Shown here piece after piece: positions 17,189 to 26,291 of a stretch of 64,000 nucleotides of DNA. Under the pieces are notes generated by a model. The model saw only the letters and a program-made list of their open reading frames with translations, was not told the DNA's origin and searched no databases. Numbering within the stretch: the first letter of the stretch is position 1; each line of letters opens with the position of its first letter. The DNA is from an uncultured Porphyromonadaceae bacterium. GTDB lineage: Bacteria > Bacteroidota > Bacteroidia > Bacteroidales > Muribaculaceae. The stretch lies in NCBI GenBank assembly GCA_902495075.1, contig CABUVO010000015.1, positions 1-64,000 on the forward strand, in the 5' to 3' direction. Both the position numbers and the translations under genes were made by a program.

Positions 17189-20100
17189 ATGGAAATTCGA
17201 GATTTACGATTACCAAAGAATAAAGTTATAACACAACTTAAACATTTAACTGAATTTGTCAAAATCCATGATGCAAGATTAATTATTGAAGTGTTTGAAA
17301 AAAACGAGTTTACATCTGAATTTATTCAATGGTTTCAAGATAAGCATAAAACAGATTATACTCCCAGTACAAATCCTCGAAATATGTCCGTGGCTAAAGA
17401 AATAGCTAAAGACATAATTGAGTATTATTATTATAATCATCCTGATATAGATTATACAATTAGAAGAGATACACATGATAAATCAAAAAAATTAGGTTAT
17501 TCATCTATATTTGAAAGAGAATTTGGTAAAGAATTAGTTGCCACAATAATTTTAAGAGAATTTGAAAGGGTTAGAAAAAAAAATATTAGAATCGGTTCCA
17601 ATAAACTCAAATATTATCTTGACAGAGTTCGTAAGGTTTGGATAAATCATATCCTTACTATGTGTTCTAATAAAACTAATAAGAGCCTAAGTGTACTTAA
17701 TATGGAATTTAAAGAATCACTTGATAAGTATTCTTATATTGATAAATTACTTGGTGGTAACTATAAAAATAAAAGTATGAAGAATATATTTGCTGTTTAT
17801 AAAGAACTTTGTAGTTCTGAAGCAACGGCATGTCTTTATATTAAAGAAGTTCTATCTAATGACAGAACAACGCATGTTCTTTTTCAAATATGTAATCCTT
17901 CTGAGAAAATATACAAGATATCTACAAATGATGAAATAGTTCATCCGGATGTGAGTGATGATATTTTAAACATATTTTATAATTTCATTGATAGCAGCAT
18001 TTCTACAGATAATAACCAGATTGGTATTTATCCTACCTTTATGGATCATGTCAGTCAAAGAATTAAAGATTATTTTAATACCCTACCCAGGCTCGTTAGT
18101 CCTAAAATCGGAGATTATGATATTTATAATACGTATGGAATGCCATTAACTATGGACGTTAATGAGTGTATTTACATGCTATACAATAATGGTGTATTTA
18201 CTAATATACCAACTATGATTCAAAGTATTAGAGAAATTGGAGAAAGAACTATAGGTTTTGAAGCTTTTATCCAATTTGCTGCTGATCTTGAAGCTAATCC
18301 GGATTTTGCTACAGAAGTATTTACAGTTTTTGCTAAAACTAAAATGCGTAAAATTGAAACTGTATATGATGATGGAAAAGTAGTTACAAGAGTATCTAAT
18401 AATGAAGCCGACCCATTGTATGTATTTAGAATGAATCTACGTAATGATGCAATATCTATCTCAAAAAATCAGTATTATAAGAGTGAGCTTAAAACAAAAA
18501 CCAAAAGATATTTAGCTATAACGAAATTTTTAAAAAGTTTAATTAAAGAGGGATGTGATATTAATATAATCGAAAAATATCTTACATCGTTAAAAAATAA
18601 TATAGCTCATCTGATTAAAACTTATTTCCCTTCGATACCACATAACACTATAATTTCATATATTGAACTTAACAATAATAGGAATAAAAGAAAATACGAA
18701 AATCAAATCACGAATATATTTAGTATCATACAGCATATTGAGAATATTCTGTATGATATTCAATATTCAGATACAAAGTATAATTGTATGCTTGTGAAAG
18801 TTGTAGCAACAAAACTACATAATGAAAATATTAGATTTAAAGAAGTTGACGCAAATTTTGCTGATAAAAAAGAATATCTTAATATAAAAGACGTATTAAA
18901 TGATCGGTTTGTTAGTATACAGGATAAAAATATTTATTCATTTTTTTCACATCTTTTACCAAGTAATATAATAGGTTCTGATTTGAATTCATGTAATATT
19001 CATGGTAAAAATAATTCTAACATTATTAATAATAGTTGGCTTACAAATTTTAAGAAAATGTTAGATAATAATTATATCGATGAATATGGTAATCTACGAA
19101 ATGATGCTCTTGAAGCATGGGGGCGTAGAATGCTTAAAAGTACTCAATATGCTTATAGTAATTTATTACTTGAACAATATGATGAAAATAATAATATTAT
19201 AAATAAGGATAAAGCTATATTTAGATATGTCAATGGAGTTCTTGTTTTAACTGAAAATGCTACTCGACTTCTTGAATTAAGTTTGTTTAATGGCAGTAGT
19301 AATATAGATAATGGGAAAAACTTATCTTATGCTGAAATGAATGGAGAAGGAGATTATCTTCCTACTGCTTATTGTAATTTCTTTAATGCTAAAGATAGAG
19401 GTAAGGCAAGTGAAGCATTTGCTGAATATTTTCTTAGAGTTCCTTCAGATGCTCCAAAAACATTTACTATTAGGGCTCCAAAACATTCTACTTTAGGTTT
19501 ATTTGCGATAAAAGATGAAGAATCTTATGATAATAATGTAGCAAATGCTGTTAAAAATTTTGCTCCAGTTATTTCTAAAAATGAAGCAGTTGAAAAATAT
19601 ATAGCAAAAGTATCAGAAGATATCAGTAATGTCCAGATGGCAGACCTGTGGGAAATTCGAAAGATACTTTGTAATAAACAGGATTGTTTTATAAATAATG
19701 TAAATGCATTGAAGAAAATTCAAGGATCTGATAGAGAAAATGGAACGTATGATGCTTATTTAACAATAGTATTAGTAAACTATAAAACTCGAACTATTTT
19801 ATCGGATACTATTGTCTTGAAAGGAACGATATTATGGGGTGACTTTGGAGGAAAAATAATTAATTATAATGTGGCAGCAATATTTAATAATAAATATAGC
19901 TCTTATATTAAAATGCCGTTCAATATTAAGAATATTCTTTATGGTTATTTTTCTGACGAACTTCTCAAAAACGATGTAATTGTAAATGGTACAACATATA
20001 ATAAAGTTGATTATATTGTTGATACTAATCATGCAGTATTTCAAATGCTTAAAAATCAATTTAAACAAGAAATGCTTGATGCCGCTACAGCTATAGCTCA

Positions 20101-23100
20101 TTATTTTGAACTTGAACAAGCTAAAGATGGAAGTTATTATGTTTTACTTGAAAATGGTAAACCTAAATTAAAAAGAGATAATACTAAAGGTTATAAGTTT
20201 TATCATTTAGATGAAAATGGTAAAGTTGTAACTTATAGTAAAGATTCATATACTCTTGATGGTAAAGTATTTCATAGTAATAAGTTCAGTCTTATTATGG
20301 AAGATGAAAATGGTAAGGTAATTGAAAAGAATTATCTTGATGAACTTATTACTCATGATAATATTTATGATGCTGATAGTGGAACAATTAATTTCCTCTA
20401 CGGGCGTGCTATGAAAATCGAAATGGATGAAAATGGTAAAGTTACTGATGTCGAATTTAATGATAGACAAAATGAAGAAATAAATAAAGCATTAAGTAAT
20501 TTTATTCAAGAATATCAACGTCAAGCTATAGAAGAAATAAATAAAAGTTCTGAATTTATTCATGATGTTCCTACTAATAGTACTGCTATAGCTGATTTTG
20601 CTTTCAATCAACTTCTTATGGCTTACACCTTTGATGAAATTTTTGAAGGTAATACTAAGTTTTATAAAGATTCTCAAACTATTCTTAAACGTGCTAAAGA
20701 AGTTCAAGGTTCTGGTGTTCCTTATGGTATTGCTGATTATTCTAAAGATTTTACTCCTAATTTAGAAGATACTAAAAATTCTTATCTTAATACTGGAGAA
20801 ATTACAGAATATGAAATGGAAACTGTTCGTACTAAAAGTGGTAAAATTTCTAAAAGAATAAAAAGAGATGAAAATGGTAAACCTATAACTAAACAAACTT
20901 CTATTCAATCTTTATTTGCAAATTCTGAATTTGGTGAAATTCGTCAACGTAATGGTTTTGTTGGAGTAATTATTAAAAATAGTACAAGAACAAATACTAC
21001 AGCTCTTAATGAACTTGTTAAAAAACTTATAAGTTTAGGAGTTGATGAAAATCATGCTATTGATATGCTTTTTGGTTTTCCACAAAGAGATAAAAATGGA
21101 AATATTAAAAAAGATAAAGATGGAAATATTATACGAAGAGGTGGTTTTACTGAAACAAAAGTAAATGACGCTCAGTCTTATATTACTTTTGATGAATGGG
21201 TAAGACGTATTTCTGCAAGAGGTCAACTTCAAAGATATATGCCTCTTATTAAAAAGATTCTTGATAGAAATCAAAAATTATCTGCTGAAGATATAAAAGA
21301 ATTTGTTCAAGTTCAAAAGAATTTTTATTATGATTTATATTATGATACAAATTATAATATATATGTTCCTCGGCAAATTAAAAATGCTGAGTTCGTTCTT
21401 GTTCCAAGATTTATAGAAGGAACTCAACTTGAACAAGTTTATAAAGCAATGAAAGAAGCTGGTATTGACCAGTTAAATACTGTTGAAACTTCTAAAGCTG
21501 CCAATGAAGAACTTATAACTCTTTGGGATAATGATGGTAATCTTACTCAAAAAGCTATTGATGATTTTAAAAGTAAATCTCAAGAAACAAAACAAATATT
21601 TTCTTATAATAATCTTTATACTCAGCAAGAAACTCCTCAACATATGAATGCTAATAATAAAGCTGGTATTCAGATTGTTAAGAAAATGTATGATAATATA
21701 ACTGAAGATAGTCCTATTTATTATCTTAAACAAGAGTTTTTTAAATACTATACTACAAATATTGCTGAATCTGCTCAAAAACTTCTTCAAGAATTTGAGA
21801 TTCCTACAGATGAAGATGGTAATATAATTCTTAATGAAAAAGGTGAAATTGATGGATTAAATCTTAAAGTTTTCCTTAATAAACTTAAAGATGAAATTCT
21901 TCGTAGAGGAGCAACAAGTAATACTCTTGATTATGTTACTATTGAAGATGGTAATAGTTTACCAAATATGCCAGCTTCTCTTATGAATAATGTTATGACA
22001 ATGTTTGAGTCTGTTACTCAAAGTTTGTTTAACAATAGTATTACAAGACAAACTCTTCCAGGTTTTCATGCTGCTCAGGTAACTAATATTGGTTTTAAAC
22101 CTTTTGCTGAAGGAAAAGAAAATATTTCTTATAGTAAAGAACTTAAATATCATCCAAATGGAGATCCTTATATTCAAGTAATGCTTCCTTATTCTACTTT
22201 AGGAATAAATAGAAATAGTGCTCATTATAAAGGAATGACTGATGATAAAATACTTGATGAACTTGCAAAAGAAGGACTTAATGAAGTTATAGGTTATCGT
22301 ATTCCTACAGAGGGTAAACAGTCAGCATGTGTGATGCGTATTGTAGGTTTTATTGACGATGCTTTAGGTTCTACTATTATCGTTCCTGATGATTGGGTAT
22401 CTCAAACTGGTTCTGACTTTGATATTGACTCTGTTTATGGTATTACAGCTGAAACTTATAAAACTAAAGATGGTCAAGTAAAGAGAATTAAATTTAAAAA
22501 TGAATTAACTAAATATGATTGGTATAATTATATTAGAGATTTAGATTTAAAAGAAATTGATGAAGCTACTAAAGGAAAGATAATTGAAGCTAAAAATAAA
22601 ATTAAAGAAGAAAATATTAAAAGACAAAATGAACTTAAAGATAGAGAACAAGAAGCATATGATATTTTAACTGAAAAAGAAAAAGCTCAAATAAAAGAAA
22701 TTAATGTTAAAATTGCAAATAATGCTGATAAAAAAGGTTTAAAAGGAAAAGATAGATATTATTTTCAACTTACAGAACTTTCTGATGTTATTAGCAAAAC
22801 TATTGAAAAAATAACTAATGAATCAGCTAAAGAACGTAATATTAATTTTAAAAATGCAATAGATGTTATAATAAATAATATAGAAACTTATTCTGAAAAT
22901 TATACTGAAGCTACTAAAAAAGAAATTGATAAAATTCTTGAAGAAAAACTTGCTTCTTATAATCAAATAGCTAAAGATGCAGGTATGCTTACTTTAGAAG
23001 AATATATTGATTCTAAAAATAAATATAAAGCTAATAGTAAAAAAGCTCGTAATACTGCTATATTTGAAAATATGAAGCTTGTTCTTCAAAGTGATGAATC

Positions 23101-26100
23101 TCTTGAAGAAAATCTTTCTCGTTCTAACTTTGATAATATTACTCTTGGTAAGAATGAAAATATGAGCGAAAATGATATTAATGCTCGTAAATTTAGAAGT
23201 CCTTATAACTTCTTTCATCAAGCTAAATATCAAGAAGAAGCAATGAGTGGTGCTAAACTTAAAGCGTTTAGTGTTACTCTTGATACTTTTTGCTCTGTAT
23301 GTAATACTGTAAGACCTACTTTAACAAACCCTGTTTACGTAGTTTACAATTCTTCTATAGCTGAAAATAATAAAAATCTTGCAAATAGATTTGAAAATTA
23401 TAAAGATAATGGTAAAACAATATCTGTTAGACATTCTCAATATGGTTGGAATAATGATAATAGAACTATAGATAATTATATTCTTACATCTTATTCTTCT
23501 CAGACTACTGCATTTATTCTTGATAATATTAAAGAAGGATCAATTCCTAATGTAAATGATTATAGTTTTTCAGTTTGGAAAACTTTAGCTAATTTAGGAA
23601 TTGAATATAATACTTCTATACGATTTATTATGCAGCCTTGTATTACTCGTATTATAAATGCTTATAAAGCAAATAAATCTGTATTTAGTAGTAATACTGG
23701 TAATCCTATTCATCAAGCAATTAGAAGTATAGCTACTGATTTAGGTATTGAAAATGCTGATAATCTTCCTATTACAGCATTACTTGCAACTATAAATAAA
23801 CAATATGGTACTGAGTTTAATAAAATATTTAAACAAAGAGGAGATGATAAAATAACTATAGGACTTAAAAAAGAAGATATTAAAAATCTTCCTATACTTT
23901 CTGAAAAACTTACTGAACGTCTAAAAGGTACAGGTAAGTTTAAAAATAGCTCCCCCGTAGAAGAATTGTTGTTTGATTTAGGAAATATTCTAATCTTTAA
24001 TAATCTTCATAATATCGCTAATGAAATCGGTAATATTGCAAGATGTTGTAATCCTGATAAATTTGGTGCTAAACAAACTGTTTTTGCTACTCGTAAAGTA
24101 TTTGAAAATATAGATAAATGTATATTTCAAACTGAAAAAATTAGTGGTGTAAAAACTAAAAGAGATGCTATTCTTGAAGTTAATGGTAAGCATGTATTAG
24201 CTGCTATTTATCCTGGTTCTGATAATATTGAAAATAAATTAGAATATTATAAACATATAGCTACAGTTAATGATATTTCTAAAAGTAAATATCCTTCTCT
24301 AATGGCTTTTCTTAAATATGCTACTGCTACAAGTGTTATTGTAGCTAATACTCTTTTTGATAATCAAAGTGAAGCATTTATAAATCTCATTGATGAACTT
24401 AAATATAGATTTAATGGTTATAATGTAGAACTAAATGAAGATAGATATAATGATTTTCAAAAATATGTATTTAGTTCTATTTATAATAGTTGTCCTTCTA
24501 TAGCTTATCCTTTATCAGTTAGAAATAATAATGGTAAAATTACTATTGATTATTCTTCTGGTAAAGATATGTCTTTAGCCGATAATTATGATGAATCCGC
24601 AATTTTTGAAGAAACAAAACGTGTTTATGGTTATGGTTATGACGCAGATATCATAATAAAAAAATATGAACCAATTTTAGATCAAAACGGAGAGCAGCTA
24701 ATAAGTTGGAATGGTAAACCTAGAACTAAAGTCAATATTACACCATTTACAGTAAAAGATATAAATAATCCATCTCCTGAAGAAATTGAACAATTTGAAA
24801 AGCTTTCTCCGGCTCAGAAGGTTCAATATATAAAACAAAACTATGAAAATAGTGGAATTTTTGGATTTATAAATGTTAGGTTATTTAATTGTAAACCAAG
24901 AGTAACATATTTAGGAATGCAGACTCTCGAATATGTTGAACATAACATAGGAGAAAGTGTGATATATACCGAATTTAGAAAGGCTTTTTATAATAGTAAT
25001 CCCCTCATTGTTTCGGCAGCAATAGATATTGTTAAGTATGCGGTTTTAGTTGAGGGATTAAAAATGTCAGCAAAAGCTATTAATAAAGTTATAGATAATG
25101 ATTGTCTAATAAAAGAATTTGGCTCTAATGGTCTCGGGTTTGTTAATTATTTAAGGGGACAATTTGCGAATATTATTAATGGTAATGGCATATGGTTTAA
25201 TCTTTCTAAGCGAGAGGAATTATATGAAAATTATTTTAGAAGCCATAAAAATATTCCAGAAATCAAAACTATTTACCTATCAGATTCTATTATCAGTACT
25301 TGGGGGCTTAAGCGAGACGTTTATGGCACTTATTTTATTAAAATAAGGAAAGATCGCAATTTTAGAAATCAATATGTTAAAGAATATAATAATAAGCTTG
25401 AAATTTTAGGTATTAAGTTTTATGTACCAACGAATAATGAGTATAAAACAAATAAATATGTGAGAATAAAAGATAAATTTGACAATATTCTATATAAAAT
25501 AAAGGATGGAGGTACTTACGTAATACTTTACCCCTTGTCAAATCTTGAGGAAAATGAAAACAGCGCTTGGAGCGTTAATGAAAATAATAATCAATACATG
25601 TTATGCAAAGAAGTTTATGAGATGCTATGTGCAGATTATGGAAATATTAAAGCCAATCATGATTTTAATTACTCCTTCATTGAAGCAAAAATAAAGGAAT
25701 ATAAAAAAAAGAATATGTTTAAGTCTTATGCGTTTGCTGGCAAAAATAAACAAAATCATTTGGTTTATGCAGATCCTGCATTGGAGGTAGAAAAATTTGC
25801 CGAGTCTAGTAATTCTTTCGCACAATTAAGAGAGGCGATTATTAATCATTTTAAGAATTACAACTCTGAAAGATTATTTGTAAATAATGTTGAGTTGTCT
25901 AAATACATATATTCTCCAGGTGTGGAATTTGGCTCAACTCAATTAATTTCTATTACTCCAGATAACATAAGAAAATTTAGGATATTTATTCCAGAATTTT
26001 TAAATTTGGTTGAAGACGAGTATTTACGATCTAATAAGATAAAGGATGCATCGATGATAGGAAACAAATATTTGGAAGAAATAATTAAGAGTGCCCGTGA

Positions 26101-26149
26101 GTACGAGGCAGAGTATTTATACAATGTCTATGAAATAATTGAAGAATAA
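17189..26149 (+). CDS. Giant (2986 aa) crAss-like virion RNA polymerase-type protein, orphan
   Basis: A single uninterrupted frame of 2986 codons. Residues 1743-1747 read DFDID in the context TGSDFDIDSVYG. About 40 residues earlier is YRIPTEGKQ (Arg1704), with a beta-strand pattern between (MRIVGFIDD, then STIIVPDDWV). This reproduces the beta-prime layout RxPTLHR...NADFDGD, whose aspartates bind catalytic magnesium. Upstream, LPGFHAAQVTNIG near 1620, DPYIQVMLPYSTLGI near 1660 and ILDELAKEGLNEVI near 1690 fall where the GRFRQNLLGKR, VIVVGP and helix segments precede RxPTLHR. DFDID is the variant I recall from crAss-like phage virion RNA polymerase. Residues 1-950 are helical and unassigned; about 985-1557 contain repeated D-E-N-G-K turns; 1790-1960 are coiled-coil rich. 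Sample lines have 20-37% GC against 45-50% around. No phage genes are adjacent. Polymerase activity is inferred. Confidence 0.72.
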   Translation: MEIRDLRLPKNKVITQLKHLTEFVKIHDARLIIEVFEKNEFTSEFIQWFQDKHKTDYTPSTNPRNMSVAKEIAKDIIEYYYYNHPDIDYTIRRDTHDKSKKLGYSSIFEREFGKELVATIILREFERVRKKNIRIGSNKLKYYLDRVRKVWINHILTMCSNKTNKSLSVLNMEFKESLDKYSYIDKLLGGNYKNKSMKNIFAVYKELCSSEATACLYIKEVLSNDRTTHVLFQICNPSEKIYKISTNDEIVHPDVSDDILNIFYNFIDSSISTDNNQIGIYPTFMDHVSQRIKDYFNTLPRLVSPKIGDYDIYNTYGMPLTMDVNECIYMLYNNGVFTNIPTMIQSIREIGERTIGFEAFIQFAADLEANPDFATEVFTVFAKTKMRKIETVYDDGKVVTRVSNNEADPLYVFRMNLRNDAISISKNQYYKSELKTKTKRYLAITKFLKSLIKEGCDINIIEKYLTSLKNNIAHLIKTYFPSIPHNTIISYIELNNNRNKRKYENQITNIFSIIQHIENILYDIQYSDTKYNCMLVKVVATKLHNENIRFKEVDANFADKKEYLNIKDVLNDRFVSIQDKNIYSFFSHLLPSNIIGSDLNSCNIHGKNNSNIINNSWLTNFKKMLDNNYIDEYGNLRNDALEAWGRRMLKSTQYAYSNLLLEQYDENNNIINKDKAIFRYVNGVLVLTENATRLLELSLFNGSSNIDNGKNLSYAEMNGEGDYLPTAYCNFFNAKDRGKASEAFAEYFLRVPSDAPKTFTIRAPKHSTLGLFAIKDEESYDNNVANAVKNFAPVISKNEAVEKYIAKVSEDISNVQMADLWEIRKILCNKQDCFINNVNALKKIQGSDRENGTYDAYLTIVLVNYKTRTILSDTIVLKGTILWGDFGGKIINYNVAAIFNNKYSSYIKMPFNIKNILYGYFSDELLKNDVIVNGTTYNKVDYIVDTNHAVFQMLKNQFKQEMLDAATAIAHYFELEQAKDGSYYVLLENGKPKLKRDNTKGYKFYHLDENGKVVTYSKDSYTLDGKVFHSNKFSLIMEDENGKVIEKNYLDELITHDNIYDADSGTINFLYGRAMKIEMDENGKVTDVEFNDRQNEEINKALSNFIQEYQRQAIEEINKSSEFIHDVPTNSTAIADFAFNQLLMAYTFDEIFEGNTKFYKDSQTILKRAKEVQGSGVPYGIADYSKDFTPNLEDTKNSYLNTGEITEYEMETVRTKSGKISKRIKRDENGKPITKQTSIQSLFANSEFGEIRQRNGFVGVIIKNSTRTNTTALNELVKKLISLGVDENHAIDMLFGFPQRDKNGNIKKDKDGNIIRRGGFTETKVNDAQSYITFDEWVRRISARGQLQRYMPLIKKILDRNQKLSAEDIKEFVQVQKNFYYDLYYDTNYNIYVPRQIKNAEFVLVPRFIEGTQLEQVYKAMKEAGIDQLNTVETSKAANEELITLWDNDGNLTQKAIDDFKSKSQETKQIFSYNNLYTQQETPQHMNANNKAGIQIVKKMYDNITEDSPIYYLKQEFFKYYTTNIAESAQKLLQEFEIPTDEDGNIILNEKGEIDGLNLKVFLNKLKDEILRRGATSNTLDYVTIEDGNSLPNMPASLMNNVMTMFESVTQSLFNNSITRQTLPGFHAAQVTNIGFKPFAEGKENISYSKELKYHPNGDPYIQVMLPYSTLGINRNSAHYKGMTDDKILDELAKEGLNEVIGYRIPTEGKQSACVMRIVGFIDDALGSTIIVPDDWVSQTGSDFDIDSVYGITAETYKTKDGQVKRIKFKNELTKYDWYNYIRDLDLKEIDEATKGKIIEAKNKIKEENIKRQNELKDREQEAYDILTEKEKAQIKEINVKIANNADKKGLKGKDRYYFQLTELSDVISKTIEKITNESAKERNINFKNAIDVIINNIETYSENYTEATKKEIDKILEEKLASYNQIAKDAGMLTLEEYIDSKNKYKANSKKARNTAIFENMKLVLQSDESLEENLSRSNFDNITLGKNENMSENDINARKFRSPYNFFHQAKYQEEAMSGAKLKAFSVTLDTFCSVCNTVRPTLTNPVYVVYNSSIAENNKNLANRFENYKDNGKTISVRHSQYGWNNDNRTIDNYILTSYSSQTTAFILDNIKEGSIPNVNDYSFSVWKTLANLGIEYNTSIRFIMQPCITRIINAYKANKSVFSSNTGNPIHQAIRSIATDLGIENADNLPITALLATINKQYGTEFNKIFKQRGDDKITIGLKKEDIKNLPILSEKLTERLKGTGKFKNSSPVEELLFDLGNILIFNNLHNIANEIGNIARCCNPDKFGAKQTVFATRKVFENIDKCIFQTEKISGVKTKRDAILEVNGKHVLAAIYPGSDNIENKLEYYKHIATVNDISKSKYPSLMAFLKYATATSVIVANTLFDNQSEAFINLIDELKYRFNGYNVELNEDRYNDFQKYVFSSIYNSCPSIAYPLSVRNNNGKITIDYSSGKDMSLADNYDESAIFEETKRVYGYGYDADIIIKKYEPILDQNGEQLISWNGKPRTKVNITPFTVKDINNPSPEEIEQFEKLSPAQKVQYIKQNYENSGIFGFINVRLFNCKPRVTYLGMQTLEYVEHNIGESVIYTEFRKAFYNSNPLIVSAAIDIVKYAVLVEGLKMSAKAINKVIDNDCLIKEFGSNGLGFVNYLRGQFANIINGNGIWFNLSKREELYENYFRSHKNIPEIKTIYLSDSIISTWGLKRDVYGTYFIKIRKDRNFRNQYVKEYNNKLEILGIKFYVPTNNEYKTNKYVRIKDKFDNILYKIKDGGTYVILYPLSNLEENENSAWSVNENNNQYMLCKEVYEMLCADYGNIKANHDFNYSFIEAKIKEYKKKNMFKSYAFAGKNKQNHLVYADPALEVEKFAESSNSFAQLREAIINHFKNYNSERLFVNNVELSKYIYSPGVEFGSTQLISITPDNIRKFRIFIPEFLNLVEDEYLRSNKIKDASMIGNKYLEEIIKSAREYEAEYLYNVYEIIEE
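22298..22429 (+). other. Predicted RNA polymerase active-site block (RIPT to DFDID)
   Basis: This block codes for residues 1704-1747 of the giant protein: R-I-P-T at 1704-1707, then a strand-rich segment, then D1743-F-D1745-I-D1747. By analogy with double-psi beta-barrel polymerases the three aspartates would coordinate the catalytic magnesium. The stretch is visibly less AT-biased than the codons on either side, as expected for a constrained site. Confidence 0.7.
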
Positions 26150-26190
26150 TAGGATAATATAAAAGCTTATGTCAAAAATGGACGGTTTAC

Positions 26191-26230
26191 GGGGCACCAA
26201 GGTGCCTTCACTCAGCCGGCTGCGCCAGAC
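26191..26230. repeat. 40-bp dispersed repeat, copy 1
   Basis: Begins ggggcaccaaggtgcc, whose GGCACC/GGTGCC halves form a small hairpin, and ends gcgccagac. It matches the copy at 28493-28532 at 37 of 40 positions and lies 41 bases after the stop of the giant gene. Confidence 0.8.
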
Positions 26231-26291
26231 TGGGGAAGGTCTAACGATAGAAGGAGATTGATCTCATGAGGATGTTCTAACTGGAGGGAGA

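Noticed and set aside
17189..26149. Reading the giant protein as a conjugative-element polyvalent protein or a toxin
   Set aside because: I see no helicase, methylase, protease or toxin motif; the RIPT...DFDID block is the only strong signature. A polyvalent arrangement of further domains in the unassigned N-terminus is not excluded.
26191..26230. 40-bp repeat copies as recombination att sites for the giant gene
   Set aside because: Both copies lie on the same (right) side of the gene, bracketing rmuC-apbE instead; no copy was found near 17189.
17117..26290. Assembly chimera joining a phage contig to a chromosome
   Set aside because: Not fully rejected: both junctions fall neatly in intergenic DNA and only one gene is present, which fits an insertion better than a random join, but read-level data are needed.
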